64,000 nt of DNA. Source: Ornithinibacillus bavariensis. Lineage in GTDB: Bacteria > Bacillota > Bacilli > Bacillales > Amphibacillaceae. Each line of letters begins with the position of its first letter. Position 1 is the first letter of the stretch. The position numbers and the translations under genes are program-made. Positions 53,344-61,601 of this stretch are shown here, piece after piece. Location of the stretch: NCBI RefSeq assembly GCF_050433565.1, contig NZ_JBNPWZ010000005.1, forward strand, positions 169,592-233,591, given 5' to 3'. The notes below the pieces were generated by a model. It did not search any database and was not told where the DNA came from. It was given only the letters and a program-made list of their open reading frames with translations.

Positions 53344-54123
53344 CTACATTAAAATATTTAACCATATCTTCACTGCAGTTCCAGCAATCATAAGAGCTAA
53401 AATAATTTGTAAGATTCGAGTATTCATTTTCTTACCAGTTTTTGCTCCAAGTGGTGCTGCTAGTAAACTTGCTACAATCATAATTAGTGCTGGCCAGTAA
53501 TCTACTTGACCGGTAACGAGTTTACCAATACTACCCCCGATAGACGATATAAATGTTACTGCTAAGCTTGTAGCAATCGTCATTCGTGTTGGTATGTGTA
53601 GAACAGTTAACATGATTGGCGTAAGTAAGAATCCACCTGCGGCTCCTACTATTCCAGATGTCATTCCAACAATTAATGCTAAAATAACTGCAAGTGGCTT
53701 ATTAAAAGTCACCTCATCAAGTGTCACCTCATCTACTTGCTTTTTGGGGACAAACATCATCACTGTAGCAACTGCAGCAAGAATACCATATACGACATTC
53801 ACTGATTGTTCGGATAAGTAGCTAGATCCGTAACTACCAATTAAGCTACCTATTAGGATAGATCCTCCCATATAGATGATGAGTTGTTTGTTTAGGTATC
53901 CACTTTTACGATAAGTCAATACTCCGGCAAAGGAAGCAAATAGTACTTGTACAGCAGTTATTCCTGAAACTTCATGTGCTGTAAATGCCACTAGACCGAA
54001 TAATGGTGGAATATATAATAGTATTGGATAATTAATAATCGACCCGCCAATACCTAGGATGCCAGATAAAAAAGAACCAATAAATCCAATTGCAAATATG
54101 ACGATGATAAATGTTATATCCAT
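53344..54123 (-). CDS. tauE: TauE/SafE family sulfite/anion exporter
   Basis: A 259-residue membrane protein with about eight hydrophobic segments and the two inverted family repeats: GFIGSFLSGILGIGGSIINYPILL near the start and GMTSGIVGAAGGFLLTPIMLTV in the second half. In CstR regulons this type is thought to export sulfite or related sulfur oxyanions produced by persulfide oxidation. The ATG at 54123 with AAGAAGGA upstream is preferred. It is the last gene of the operon starting at 56770. Confidence 0.87.
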   Translation of the reverse strand: MDITFIIVIFAIGFIGSFLSGILGIGGSIINYPILLYIPPLFGLVAFTAHEVSGITAVQVLFASFAGVLTYRKSGYLNKQLIIYMGGSILIGSLIGSYGSSYLSEQSVNVVYGILAAVATVMMFVPKKQVDEVTLDEVTFNKPLAVILALIVGMTSGIVGAAGGFLLTPIMLTVLHIPTRMTIATSLAVTFISSIGGSIGKLVTGQVDYWPALIMIVASLLAAPLGAKTGKKMNTRILQIILALMIAGTAVKIWLNILM

Positions 54124-54186
54124 GAACATTCCTTCTTTCTAATTTATAAAAGCGAGTAGTGATTGCTACTCGCTATTTGGTTTTCA

Positions 54187-54414
54187 TTATGCTTTTTGTA
54201 TATAGAAATATAAAACATCATCTTCTACTTTTTGTTCTAATACTGTGTGACCACCTGATTTTGCCCATGCAGGGATATCGTTAAGTGCTCCTTTGTCTGT
54301 TGCAACAACTTCAAGCACTTCACCAGAATTTAACGTATCAATCTCTTTTTTAGTTTTAACAATAGGCATCGGACATGCTAGTCCTTTCGCATCTAATGTT
54401 TTTGAAATGTTCAT
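54187..54414 (-). CDS. tusA: TusA-family sulfur carrier protein
   Basis: A 75-residue TusA-like protein with the motif LDAKGLACPMPIVKTKKEI, whose Cys (residue 14) carries a persulfide. The C-terminal half forms the expected beta strands. It passes sulfane sulfur between rhodanese, DsrE and the metallo-beta-lactamase dioxygenase. The 187-base gap above it contains T-rich tracts (CGTTTTTTTTT, CGTTTTTTT) but no clear promoter. Confidence 0.9.
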   Translation of the reverse strand: MNISKTLDAKGLACPMPIVKTKKEIDTLNSGEVLEVVATDKGALNDIPAWAKSGGHTVLEQKVEDDVLYFYIQKA

Positions 54415-54601
54415 ATGAAAAACTCCTTTGTATGTTGTTTTTGTAGGTTGATGTGTAGATCTTTAGATTATTGGCGGATCTTTAAACTACAACCGAATAC
54501 TCAAGCTTATCGTTCGTTTTTTTTTGAAAGTTTCAATCGAAAATCTAGGATTTTCATTCGTTTTTTTAAACTTAACGGTATTCTTACAACTTAATAAAAT
54601 A

Positions 54602-55729
54602 TTAACGTACCGCACAGCGGTTTGGACCAATTTCCATTTCTGTTTGTTCGTCATTATCAAGTATGATTTTACCCATGTTTACTTGGCGAATTTGTTGATA
54701 AGCATTTGGTTGTGGTGGTAGGTTATCTGTAACCGTACGTCGGAATTCAGCTTCGTTTTCGATGTTTAGACCATGGTTTTCTTTAAATAAATCACCTAGT
54801 CTTCGTGCCACAGTTCCATCTTCATTTAATTCATCGATAATCATGAAGTGAGCAGGTAAAACTACTAAATCCTCTGCTAGTTCTCGGTAACGTATATATA
54901 ATGTTTCACGTAAATCGCCTACCCAGTCTTCAGCAAGTCCTGCCAAGTCTGGACGACCGATAGAGTCAATAAATAGAATATCTCCTGTTAAAAGATAGTG
55001 ATTGTTAATAACAAATGATGTTGAACCAATCGTATGACCTGGTGAGTATAGTGCATTTACATTAATTTGAGATGCGCCAATTTTCACGTTAAATCCATTT
55101 GTTAGCGGTGCATAATCAAACACTACTTCTGTTGCATCCTTTGGTGGAAGATAGTAAGTTGCGCCTGTTTCATTTGCAATGTGACGTCCACCTGAAATAT
55201 GATCAGCGTGTAAGTGTGTATCAAATACATGCTTGATTTCTACACCTTTTGCTTTTGCAAAGTTTGTGAATACATCGGTGAAACGTACTGCGTCAATAAT
55301 TGCAGCTTCCCCTTTAGAGATTACCATATAAGATAGGCATCCTTTACCTAGACGAACGAATTGGTAAAGCTCCCCACCATTTTCTAAATCAGCTACTTTA
55401 ATTGGTTCTAGATAGCTGCTCCATGATTTCATCCCACCTTCAAGGTAGGCTACCTCACGTCCAGCTTCTGAAAGCATTTCCGCTACCATGACAGAAGATC
55501 CCTCTTTTGCACATACTACTAGTACATCTTTATCAGTTGGAAGCCTAGTTAGAATATCTTCCACCCCATCTAACAAATCAAAGTAAGGAATATTTAAATA
55601 CTCAAATTTGTGTCCATCAATTTTCCAATCTTCAAATGCATCAGTATTTCGTACGTCTAAAATAAATAGTTCTTCATTATCGATAACTTTTCGAGCAACT
55701 TGTACTGCTGTCCACTTGTTTACTGCCAT
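54602..55729 (-). CDS. Persulfide dioxygenase-like MBL-fold protein with rhodanese domain
   Basis: A 375-residue fusion. Residues about 5-105 are a rhodanese domain (LFILDVRNTDAFEDWKIDG, active loop VVCAKEGSS). Residues about 115-375 are a metallo-beta-lactamase fold with DTHLHADHISGGRHIA, YSPGHTIGSTSF and LTGDILFIDSIGRPDLAG, the ETHE1/CstB group that oxidises persulfides using non-haem iron. The C terminus MEIGPNRCAV is typical of the Bacillus members. The ATG at 55729 lies 11 bases after a GGGGGG tract. Confidence 0.88.
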   Translation of the reverse strand: MAVNKWTAVQVARKVIDNEELFILDVRNTDAFEDWKIDGHKFEYLNIPYFDLLDGVEDILTRLPTDKDVLVVCAKEGSSVMVAEMLSEAGREVAYLEGGMKSWSSYLEPIKVADLENGGELYQFVRLGKGCLSYMVISKGEAAIIDAVRFTDVFTNFAKAKGVEIKHVFDTHLHADHISGGRHIANETGATYYLPPKDATEVVFDYAPLTNGFNVKIGASQINVNALYSPGHTIGSTSFVINNHYLLTGDILFIDSIGRPDLAGLAEDWVGDLRETLYIRYRELAEDLVVLPAHFMIIDELNEDGTVARRLGDLFKENHGLNIENEAEFRRTVTDNLPPQPNAYQQIRQVNMGKIILDNDEQTEMEIGPNRCAVR

Positions 55730-55766
55730 TTTTAAAATTACCCCCCAAGGTATATGTGAGTCGGTT

Positions 55767-55798
55767 TTTATGCAGTGGAGAACTCTCCACTGCATAAA
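55767..55798. repeat. Perfect 15-bp inverted repeat between dsrE-like and MBL genes
   Basis: TTTATGCAGTGGAGA and TCTCCACTGCATAAA are exact complements two bases apart. On the operon strand no T-run follows, so it is not a normal terminator and more likely an mRNA processing or stabilising element. Confidence 0.85.
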
Positions 55799-55810
55799 GT
55801 TTTTCATAAA

Positions 55811-56206
55811 TTAGAAAGTTAATGTTGGAGTTGCGTCTTTGGCGAATTCTAGGAATGTAACAGCTCCACCAACTCCGATTCCATCAACGAAGTCTTCCTT
55901 TGTAAGACCCATAACATCCATGGTCATTTGACAAGCAATAAATTTAACTCCAAGTTCTTGAGCCATTTCCACTAGTTGTGGAATGGAAGGAATGTTTGCT
56001 TTCTCAAATCCTTCAGCGAAATTTTCTTTTCCAGCAGGCATTTCTAAATTGTGCATAGCTTGCTTGTGAATTAAGTTAAGTCCTTCAAACGTGAAGAAGA
56101 TTTGTACCTCTTTTTCTGAAGCTGCCGCAGCAGTTGCGATATTAAATACTTTGTATGCATCAAACAATCCACCATTTGCTGCAATAATAGCTACCTTCTC
56201 TGACAT
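55811..56206 (-). CDS. DsrE/DsrF/DrsH-like sulfur-relay protein
   Basis: A 131-residue DsrE-family protein. It opens KVAIIAANGGLFDAYKVFNIATAAAA and has the conserved Cys in VKFIACQMTMDVMGL near residue 97, and a hydrophobic end GVGGAVTFLEFAKDA. Such proteins relay sulfane sulfur with TusA and rhodanese; the gene sits between genes for both. AGGAGG precedes the ATG. It follows the TusA-rhodanese gene by 12 bases. Confidence 0.88.
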   Translation of the reverse strand: MSEKVAIIAANGGLFDAYKVFNIATAAAASEKEVQIFFTFEGLNLIHKQAMHNLEMPAGKENFAEGFEKANIPSIPQLVEMAQELGVKFIACQMTMDVMGLTKEDFVDGIGVGGAVTFLEFAKDATPTLTF

Positions 56207-56218
56207 AAAAAATTCCTC

Positions 56219-56770
56219 CTATGTATCTTTTGTTATTTTACCGTTCCATTCATTCATACCTGGTAGAACATTATAAACTTTTGTAAAGTCATTATTAGCT
56301 AATAGTTGTGCTGCCAAGTCAGAGCGTTTCCCTGTTCGGCAAATTACATAAATTTCTTGTTCTTTATCCAATTCACCTAGGCGAGTTTCTAGTTCTCCCA
56401 TTGGAATAGATTTGGCACCTTCAATATGACCAAATACATATTCTGCTGCTTCACGTACGTCTAAAATTAATCCGTTCCGTGATTCAATCTCATGAAGTGA
56501 AACAGTGTGCTCGAATGTTTTTTCTACTTCAGGTTCATTAGAACCTTTGCGAATATAGTGGTAAAGCACATCACCTTCTTCCACTGTTCCTAAATATTGA
56601 TGTCCGACAGAACTTGCCCAAGCTGCTAAATCTGCCTTAGATCCTTTATCAGTTGCCTGAACTTCTAATACTTGACCTTCTTCAAGATCGGTAATTGCTT
56701 TTTTAGTTTTCACAATTGGCATAGGACATGCTAAGCCTTTGGCATCTAACTGCATATTAGCTTGAATCAT
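56219..56770 (-). CDS. TusA-rhodanese fusion sulfurtransferase
   Basis: A 183-residue fusion. Residues about 5-78 are TusA-like (MQLDAKGLACPMPIVKTKKAI). Residues about 90-183 are a rhodanese domain (LILDVREAAEYVFGHIEGAKSIPMGEL, active loop VICRTGKRSDLAAQ). Both carry their sulfur-accepting Cys. AAGGAGTGA supports the ATG at 56770. It is the first gene of the operon tusA-rhodanese, dsrE, MBL, tusA, tauE. Confidence 0.9.
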   Translation of the reverse strand: MIQANMQLDAKGLACPMPIVKTKKAITDLEEGQVLEVQATDKGSKADLAAWASSVGHQYLGTVEEGDVLYHYIRKGSNEPEVEKTFEHTVSLHEIESRNGLILDVREAAEYVFGHIEGAKSIPMGELETRLGELDKEQEIYVICRTGKRSDLAAQLLANNDFTKVYNVLPGMNEWNGKITKDT

Positions 56771-56801
56771 TCCGTTCACTCCTTGTTTATTAGTTTCTTT
56801 T

Positions 56802-56839
56802 AAATATCTATACATATACTGGTATGGGTATAGATATTT
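56802..56839. repeat. 12-bp inverted repeat in the operon leader
   Basis: AAATATCTATAC and GTATAGATATTT are exact complements separated by 14 bases. The loop and right arm include ACTGGTATGGGTA, which half-matches the CstR operator (right half exact). It lies 30-70 bases upstream of the TusA-rhodanese start. Confidence 0.7.
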
Positions 56840-56931
56840 GTAATAAAATAGTCGTCTCTCTATAACGACTTTTCTTTGATGCCTTTTCAGATTTCCACTA
56901 ATTTTGCAAATGAAAATCAATTACAGGACTT

Positions 56932-56960
56932 ATAATATACCCCGCGGGGTAAAATGTCAA
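56932..56960 (-). promoter_or_regulatory. Promoter of the sulfur operon with CstR-type operator
   Basis: On the minus strand TTGACA (56955-56960) and TATTAT (56932-56937) are 17 bases apart. Between them is the perfect palindrome TACCC-CGCG-GGGTA (56938-56951). CstR bound there would block RNA polymerase directly. Confidence 0.87.
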
Positions 56961-57042
56961 CTCATTAATCTTTTATTTTAGTTAGACGCATTTTCCTTAA
57001 GTTCGGTCGCACTTTAAACTTGTTTCAATAGGTATCAGAAAT

Positions 57043-57760
57043 TCACGCAATCCACTCTCGGTAGTTCTTCCCCTCTGGCAATTTAAGCCAAAACGTATGA
57101 ATATTTATTTCCATCTAAACTAACACCTAGCTTACCATGATGACGTTCAATAATTTCTTTTGATATTGCTACCCTAACCCTGAGCAACCTAAATCTCATG
57201 ACCTTAAATGATCAAATCGATAAAAACGATCAAGTATCCTTTCTTGTTCTGGTTTTCCAGGTCTTGTTATAGACAGGTTATATGTGGATTTTTTCCAGCT
57301 TTCCTTTTATAGTAATTGAGTCTACCCCTATATAATAATGGATAGCAGTATCTAATAAATTACGAATCAGTTCTGTTATAGCACCACTATTTATCATTTC
57401 TATACTAGAAGATACATCAACAGATACTTTCATATTTGTTTTAAGGTCCAACGATACATTTCTACATTTTGGTTCACCAATATTTTCATATCATTAGGAG
57501 CTTTTTGTGTAAAGCTTTGATTGGATTTATATTCCCATTCTTTTAATTGCTCCTTTTGTTCTACCAAATAAATAAGTCAGTTCAATTCCTCATACAAGGA
57601 TTGATACAGAGCCCTATCTCCTTGCAAAAACTCCATTTTGTAATGCTCGTAAGTACCCGTATAGGAGCTACCGGAGTTCGAAATTCATGGGGTTTGACTC
57701 ACCAAATCATTAAAGTGACATATTAGTAACCCAGTCTATACTAGCCTGCCCTGTTAACAC
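57043..57760 (-). pseudogene. Decayed sensor histidine kinase
   Basis: Several frames on the minus strand keep histidine kinase motifs in order. They are SIDWVTNMS then HEFRTPVAPI (H box), EHYKMEFLQGDRALYQSLYEEL, ITELIRNLLDTAIHYY (N box), ILDRFYRFDHLR (F box), GCSGLG (G box) and VAISKEIIERHHGKLGVSL with a final FWLKLPEG. Stops and frame changes separate them. A 26-bp insertion (57690-57715) splits NMS from HEF. No partner response regulator is visible. 57761-57902 shows nothing recognisable. Confidence 0.8.
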
Positions 57761-57902
57761 AAGATTTTTATTATAAAATTTTAACTTAGTTTTCCGAACT
57801 TACTCTTAAAAATATATAGATCATTAATTGATAATCCCTATTCTAAACTATTGCATTCGTTTAGACCAATAAAATTCAAATGATATGTACTTCAAAGTAT
57901 TG

Positions 57903-58370
57903 TTATAACAATTTGGAAAAAGTGGGTTCATCGAAGGTCATTGTATTGTCTTCTGAAAACCCAAATTTCAAATAAAATAATCTTCCTGCTTCATTTTCAG
58001 GATGAACGGTTAAATTCAGACGGTTACAAGAAGGATTGCTATTTTTAATATGTCTAATTAATTCATTTAATGCCTTTCTGCCCAATCCTCTTCTTTGAAA
58101 TCTTTTATCTATGAAAAAGTGAAACAGCCAATAATCATCTTTACTATCTGGTGTATAATGCAGATTGAAAAAGCCTACCATCTTATTTTGATTGTATATT
58201 CCATATGGCTCTACCATCTTTCCTCCTGGTTTTATATATGCTTTAGCAAGAGCAATAGCAACAGGAGGATTAACAGATGCAACAAACCTTTGTTGTTCAT
58301 CGTGTACGGATAGTTCAAGTGCTTCTCTCCAATTATCTGAAGTTATTAATCTAATACATATTTCCGACAT
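57903..58370 (-). CDS. GNAT-family N-acetyltransferase
   Basis: A 155-residue acetyltransferase. The acetyl-CoA loop is in FFIDKRFQRRGLGRKALNEL (R-x-x-G-x-G) near residue 97, followed by LNLTVHPENEAGRLFYLKFGF, the usual GNAT ending. It resembles diamine/spermidine acetyltransferases such as BltD, but the substrate is unproved. GAGGTG is upstream of the ATG at 58370. Confidence 0.82.
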   Translation of the reverse strand: MSEICIRLITSDNWREALELSVHDEQQRFVASVNPPVAIALAKAYIKPGGKMVEPYGIYNQNKMVGFFNLHYTPDSKDDYWLFHFFIDKRFQRRGLGRKALNELIRHIKNSNPSCNRLNLTVHPENEAGRLFYLKFGFSEDNTMTFDEPTFSKLL

Positions 58371-58441
58371 AGTACACCTCATTTTAAAAAACTGTTGTCT
58401 TCACATACCCTGTTTTTATAAGTTCTTCTAATCTATCTTGA

Positions 58442-58726
58442 TTACTTATCCATAGAAAAACCTATTATTATCCCTAAAGGAATGGAAATCCAAGTAATTA
58501 TAAGTGAAATAACAAAATAGGGTATTATATCCTTAAAAAACTGAATCAAAACGAATATTGCACCAATCCCCCAGATAACAAGAATTATGAAAAACTCTGG
58601 TGCAACATATGTTTTGTCTGTGTAATTTTCAGAAATGGCTCCGCCCGCAAAAAACATAGATATCATAAGAGCAATAGAACCACTTATTAACAGGTTACCC
58701 AGTGCTATTATCTTTCGTTTACTCAT
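58442..58726 (-). CDS. Small membrane protein of unknown function
   Basis: A 94-residue protein with three membrane segments (about 8-29, 44-62 and 68-90) and a short outside loop, ENYTDKTYVAPE. GGGAGG precedes the ATG. No family recognised. It lies between the GNAT gene and lepB on the same strand, and may be cotranscribed with neither. Confidence 0.6.
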   Translation of the reverse strand: MSKRKIIALGNLLISGSIALMISMFFAGGAISENYTDKTYVAPEFFIILVIWGIGAIFVLIQFFKDIIPYFVISLIITWISIPLGIIIGFSMDK

Positions 58727-58851
58727 GATTTTCCCTCCCTTCGCTTCGCAAGGATACTGCTCTTTGATTCAACAAGTCATTGCCCTTTTCATACTAAAGT
58801 TCTCATTCGTAAAAAATAAGGGGTATAATAATCTTTCATGTAAGTTTAACT

Positions 58852-59403
58852 CTACTTACTAATAATCTTTATTTCTTTAAGAGGATAATAGACAATATTT
58901 GTTGTTCCTATTACCTTTTCCATTGGAATAGCCCCCAGGTGACGACTATCTGTACTATCTCTTCTATTATCACCCATAACGAACAAATGACCTTCTGGAA
59001 CTACATCATCGCCAATTGGAGTTTCGCGTAATGTAAATGAACCGGTTAGAGGTCCATCCTCTACTTTTCGTTTGAGTTCGTCTAAATACGGTTCATCGTA
59101 AGGTGTTCCATTTATATACAATGTATCATCTTTATACTCAATGCGGTCTCCTGGTAATCCAATCACACGTTTTATGTAATCTTCACTTTCTGATTTATGG
59201 AATACGACGATATCAAATCTTTCAGGTTCACCTATTTTTGTTACAATCATTCGTTCTTTATCTTGCAAAGTAGGTTCCATTGAATAGCCTTGAACTACAA
59301 CAGGAGTAAATAAAAAGGTACGGATTATCAAGGCTATAATAATTGCTATAAACAGTGCCTTAATCCATTCCCATAGCACATCTTTGCCTTTTGTATTCTC
59401 CAT
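58852..59403 (-). CDS. lepB: Type I signal peptidase, SipS/SipT type
   Basis: Membrane-anchored serine protease that removes signal peptides of exported proteins. The 183-residue protein has one N-terminal membrane helix (about 14-33). The catalytic Ser41 is in GYSMEPTL and Lys78 in YIKRVIGLPGD; the later box MGDNRRDSTDSRHLG is intact. This is the short Gram-positive form. I chose the ATG at 59403; a GTG at 59409 with a GAGAGG site is the alternative. Confidence 0.93.
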   Translation of the reverse strand: MENTKGKDVLWEWIKALFIAIIIALIIRTFLFTPVVVQGYSMEPTLQDKERMIVTKIGEPERFDIVVFHKSESEDYIKRVIGLPGDRIEYKDDTLYINGTPYDEPYLDELKRKVEDGPLTGSFTLRETPIGDDVVPEGHLFVMGDNRRDSTDSRHLGAIPMEKVIGTTNIVYYPLKEIKIISK

Positions 59404-59519
59404 TCCCACTCAACCTCTCTTTATCCAATTTTCATCTGTAACCCTTCAATAGTAGTAATCTAAAATGTTTAAATTTTATATGGTGTCAAATAAATAATAT
59501 AGTTAAATTAGAAATCAAC

Positions 59520-59611
59520 TTATAGGAGGGAATTCATTTTAAAAACCATTGTTTTACTTTCACTATCCTGCCCAGATCGTATTATAAGGGTAACCAGAAT
59601 TTACTGGTTGA
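59520..59611 (+). pseudogene. Possible relic of an ACT-domain (PurU-like) gene start
   Basis: After TAGGAGGGAATTC, a good ribosome binding site, the + strand reads LKTIVLLSLSCPDRIIRVTR with TTA where a start codon is expected, then breaks down. SCPDR followed by a short loop is typical of the ACT domain at the start of formyl-THF deformylase and related proteins. The assignment is weak. The rest of 59410-59714 shows no gene. Confidence 0.3.
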
Positions 59612-59714
59612 ACATACTTTAATTGAAGAACCCCTAATCCCATAATACCATAATATTCAAAAAACTTTAACAAAGAAAAAGACGACCCTCTTTACAGTTG
59701 GATCTTTTAAACAG

Positions 59715-59945
59715 TTATCCAAAGTAATTATGAAACCACCAAACAATAAGAATCATACTCACTATTCCCCAAGCTGTAGTACTCACCATCCACCAAATAA
59801 TGGATTTAGCTTTTGCTGAACTTTCCTCGTCTTCCATACTTGCTGTTATAAAAGCGAGCTTATTTTCCATTCCTTTTTTCATTGAAGTGAAAAAAATAAA
59901 TCCGATTATTATGAAACCAATGGTAATCCAAAGTAATAAGTCCAC
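59715..59945 (-). CDS. Small membrane protein of unknown function
   Basis: A 76-residue protein with two membrane segments (about 4-20 and 50-71) joined by a charged loop, MKKGMENKLAFITASMEDEESSAKAK. The start is GTG at 59945 with GGGAGG upstream. No family recognised. Confidence 0.6.
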   Translation of the reverse strand: MDLLLWITIGFIIIGFIFFTSMKKGMENKLAFITASMEDEESSAKAKSIIWWMVSTTAWGIVSMILIVWWFHNYFG

Positions 59946-60335
59946 CTGCTATACCTCCCTTTTTTGTTAACAAATTTCATTTCAATCTTCTTTATACAAT
60001 TATCTAGTCGTTAGTTAAAGTACTTTTCTTCAAATTCTATCTATACCTTATCATAAAATTTAATTTATTCAGAGTAATCTTGGGGAATTTATTATCAATT
60101 GGTGTAATAAATGTTTCTCCACATTCCATTTATCTCAATAACTGTTATACTACAGGTGTGAAGAACTGCTTTTTTAGCATCTACTCCTGAAAAACTTCAT
60201 GTGCTCTTTTATTTCATTGTTTGCGTATTCTTTGCAATTAACCTCTTTTAAATCACTATTTGATTTAGCAGGATCCTTCTCTGTACTAATTCATTAATTT
60301 AGTCGTTTTATATTCCGAATAAGTACAATTCAAAA
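59946..60335. other. Gene-free interval, possibly holding a decayed coding remnant
   Basis: AT-rich, no intact gene. The minus strand around 60170-60300 reads STEKDPAKSNSDLKEVNCKE and then EYANNEIKEHMKFFRS before a stop, a protein-like stretch without a start codon. It is too short to identify. Confidence 0.35.
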
Positions 60336-61601
60336 TTAAAAATCCCTATTTTTATTGTTTGCAGTATAGTTCTCTGGCAAAATCTTAAACACAAAAACAT
60401 AAATAATTGCACTAATCAAAGCACATACCATAATAAATCCAAATATTAAAACTGGCGATAAAGAAGCAGATAGAACGACGGTTAAAGGGGCAATTAATCG
60501 ACCTAGAGAATACTGAAGATCAGCTGCTCCCATATACTGTCCTCTTGCATTTTTAGGTGCATATTTACTGACAAAATTTTGCACGACTGGACCATGTATT
60601 ATCTCTCCAATTGTCAATATAACTGTAATACCAAATAGTAACCAAGCACTTGTTGTAAATCCCACTAAAAACATGCCTATTCCAGATAAACAAGCTGAAA
60701 GTATAAGTGAATTTCGATCGCTCCAGCTATCCAGCATTTTGGTTACTGGAATAACACATAAAACAAATAAAAGCCCATTCAATCCTATCATCCACCCAAA
60801 TACTTCCTCACTACTTAGTGCGACTGACCATTCCCCAATTGAAAACAGTTCTTGAGCCGGTACAAAGTTTCTAACATATACAGCTAAATAAAGATCTAAT
60901 TGCATAATTGAAACGCTTATGAAGATACCACCAAGTATATAAAAAAAGAACACCCTATCTTTAAGAATTTCGCAATAATTGACAAATTGTTGCTTTACAA
61001 GCAATAGCAACGTCTTACTTTCTTCATCCTCTTCCTCGTGCTCTGGCATTGTTTCCCTAATAATGTATAATATTGCAATAGAATAAAGTAATGTAACCAC
61101 TGTACAAGCCCATAAAAGCTCACTACGATATTGGAAAAATAAAACCGCACCTATAATTGGACCAAGAATTGCACCAAGATTATTAGCCGATGCAAAGGTT
61201 GCAAACACACTTCGCCTTTCTTCATCTGGTACAAGATCGGCTACCATCGCAGTACTAGCTGGTCTATAGAATGATTTCCCAAGGCTAATTCCAATGAAAG
61301 CTACATAATCGAACCAAGGTGAAAAAGAAAGTGCAAATAAGGCAAAAAATGTTGCTTGCATAAATGCACCAATTACCATGATCTTACGTCTTCCGAATTG
61401 ATCAGTTATATAACCGCCAATCATGCCCCCAAATATACTAATTATAGAGGGTGCAGTCATTATAATACCTGCTTCAACCACGCCCAATTCATCACTAAAG
61501 TAAATCGTAAGAAACGGAAAATACATCCAAAATAACATGTTAAATAACGTTTCTCCAATAAGTCTAGTTTTTAAATTAATATCCCATGAAAGCCATTTCA
61601 T
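60336..61601 (-). CDS. Major facilitator superfamily efflux protein
   Basis: A 421-residue integral membrane protein with about twelve membrane segments in two halves. MFS signatures are GGMIGGYITDQFGRRKIMVIGA (motif A, near residue 60) and LGPIIGAVLFF (motif C, near 145), the latter typical of drug:H+ antiporters. The central cytosolic loop is acidic (EHEEEDEESK). The substrate cannot be inferred. GAGGGGA precedes the ATG. No regulator gene is adjacent. Confidence 0.82.
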   Translation of the reverse strand: MKWLSWDINLKTRLIGETLFNMLFWMYFPFLTIYFSDELGVVEAGIIMTAPSIISIFGGMIGGYITDQFGRRKIMVIGAFMQATFFALFALSFSPWFDYVAFIGISLGKSFYRPASTAMVADLVPDEERRSVFATFASANNLGAILGPIIGAVLFFQYRSELLWACTVVTLLYSIAILYIIRETMPEHEEEDEESKTLLLLVKQQFVNYCEILKDRVFFFYILGGIFISVSIMQLDLYLAVYVRNFVPAQELFSIGEWSVALSSEEVFGWMIGLNGLLFVLCVIPVTKMLDSWSDRNSLILSACLSGIGMFLVGFTTSAWLLFGITVILTIGEIIHGPVVQNFVSKYAPKNARGQYMGAADLQYSLGRLIAPLTVVLSASLSPVLIFGFIMVCALISAIIYVFVFKILPENYTANNKNRDF

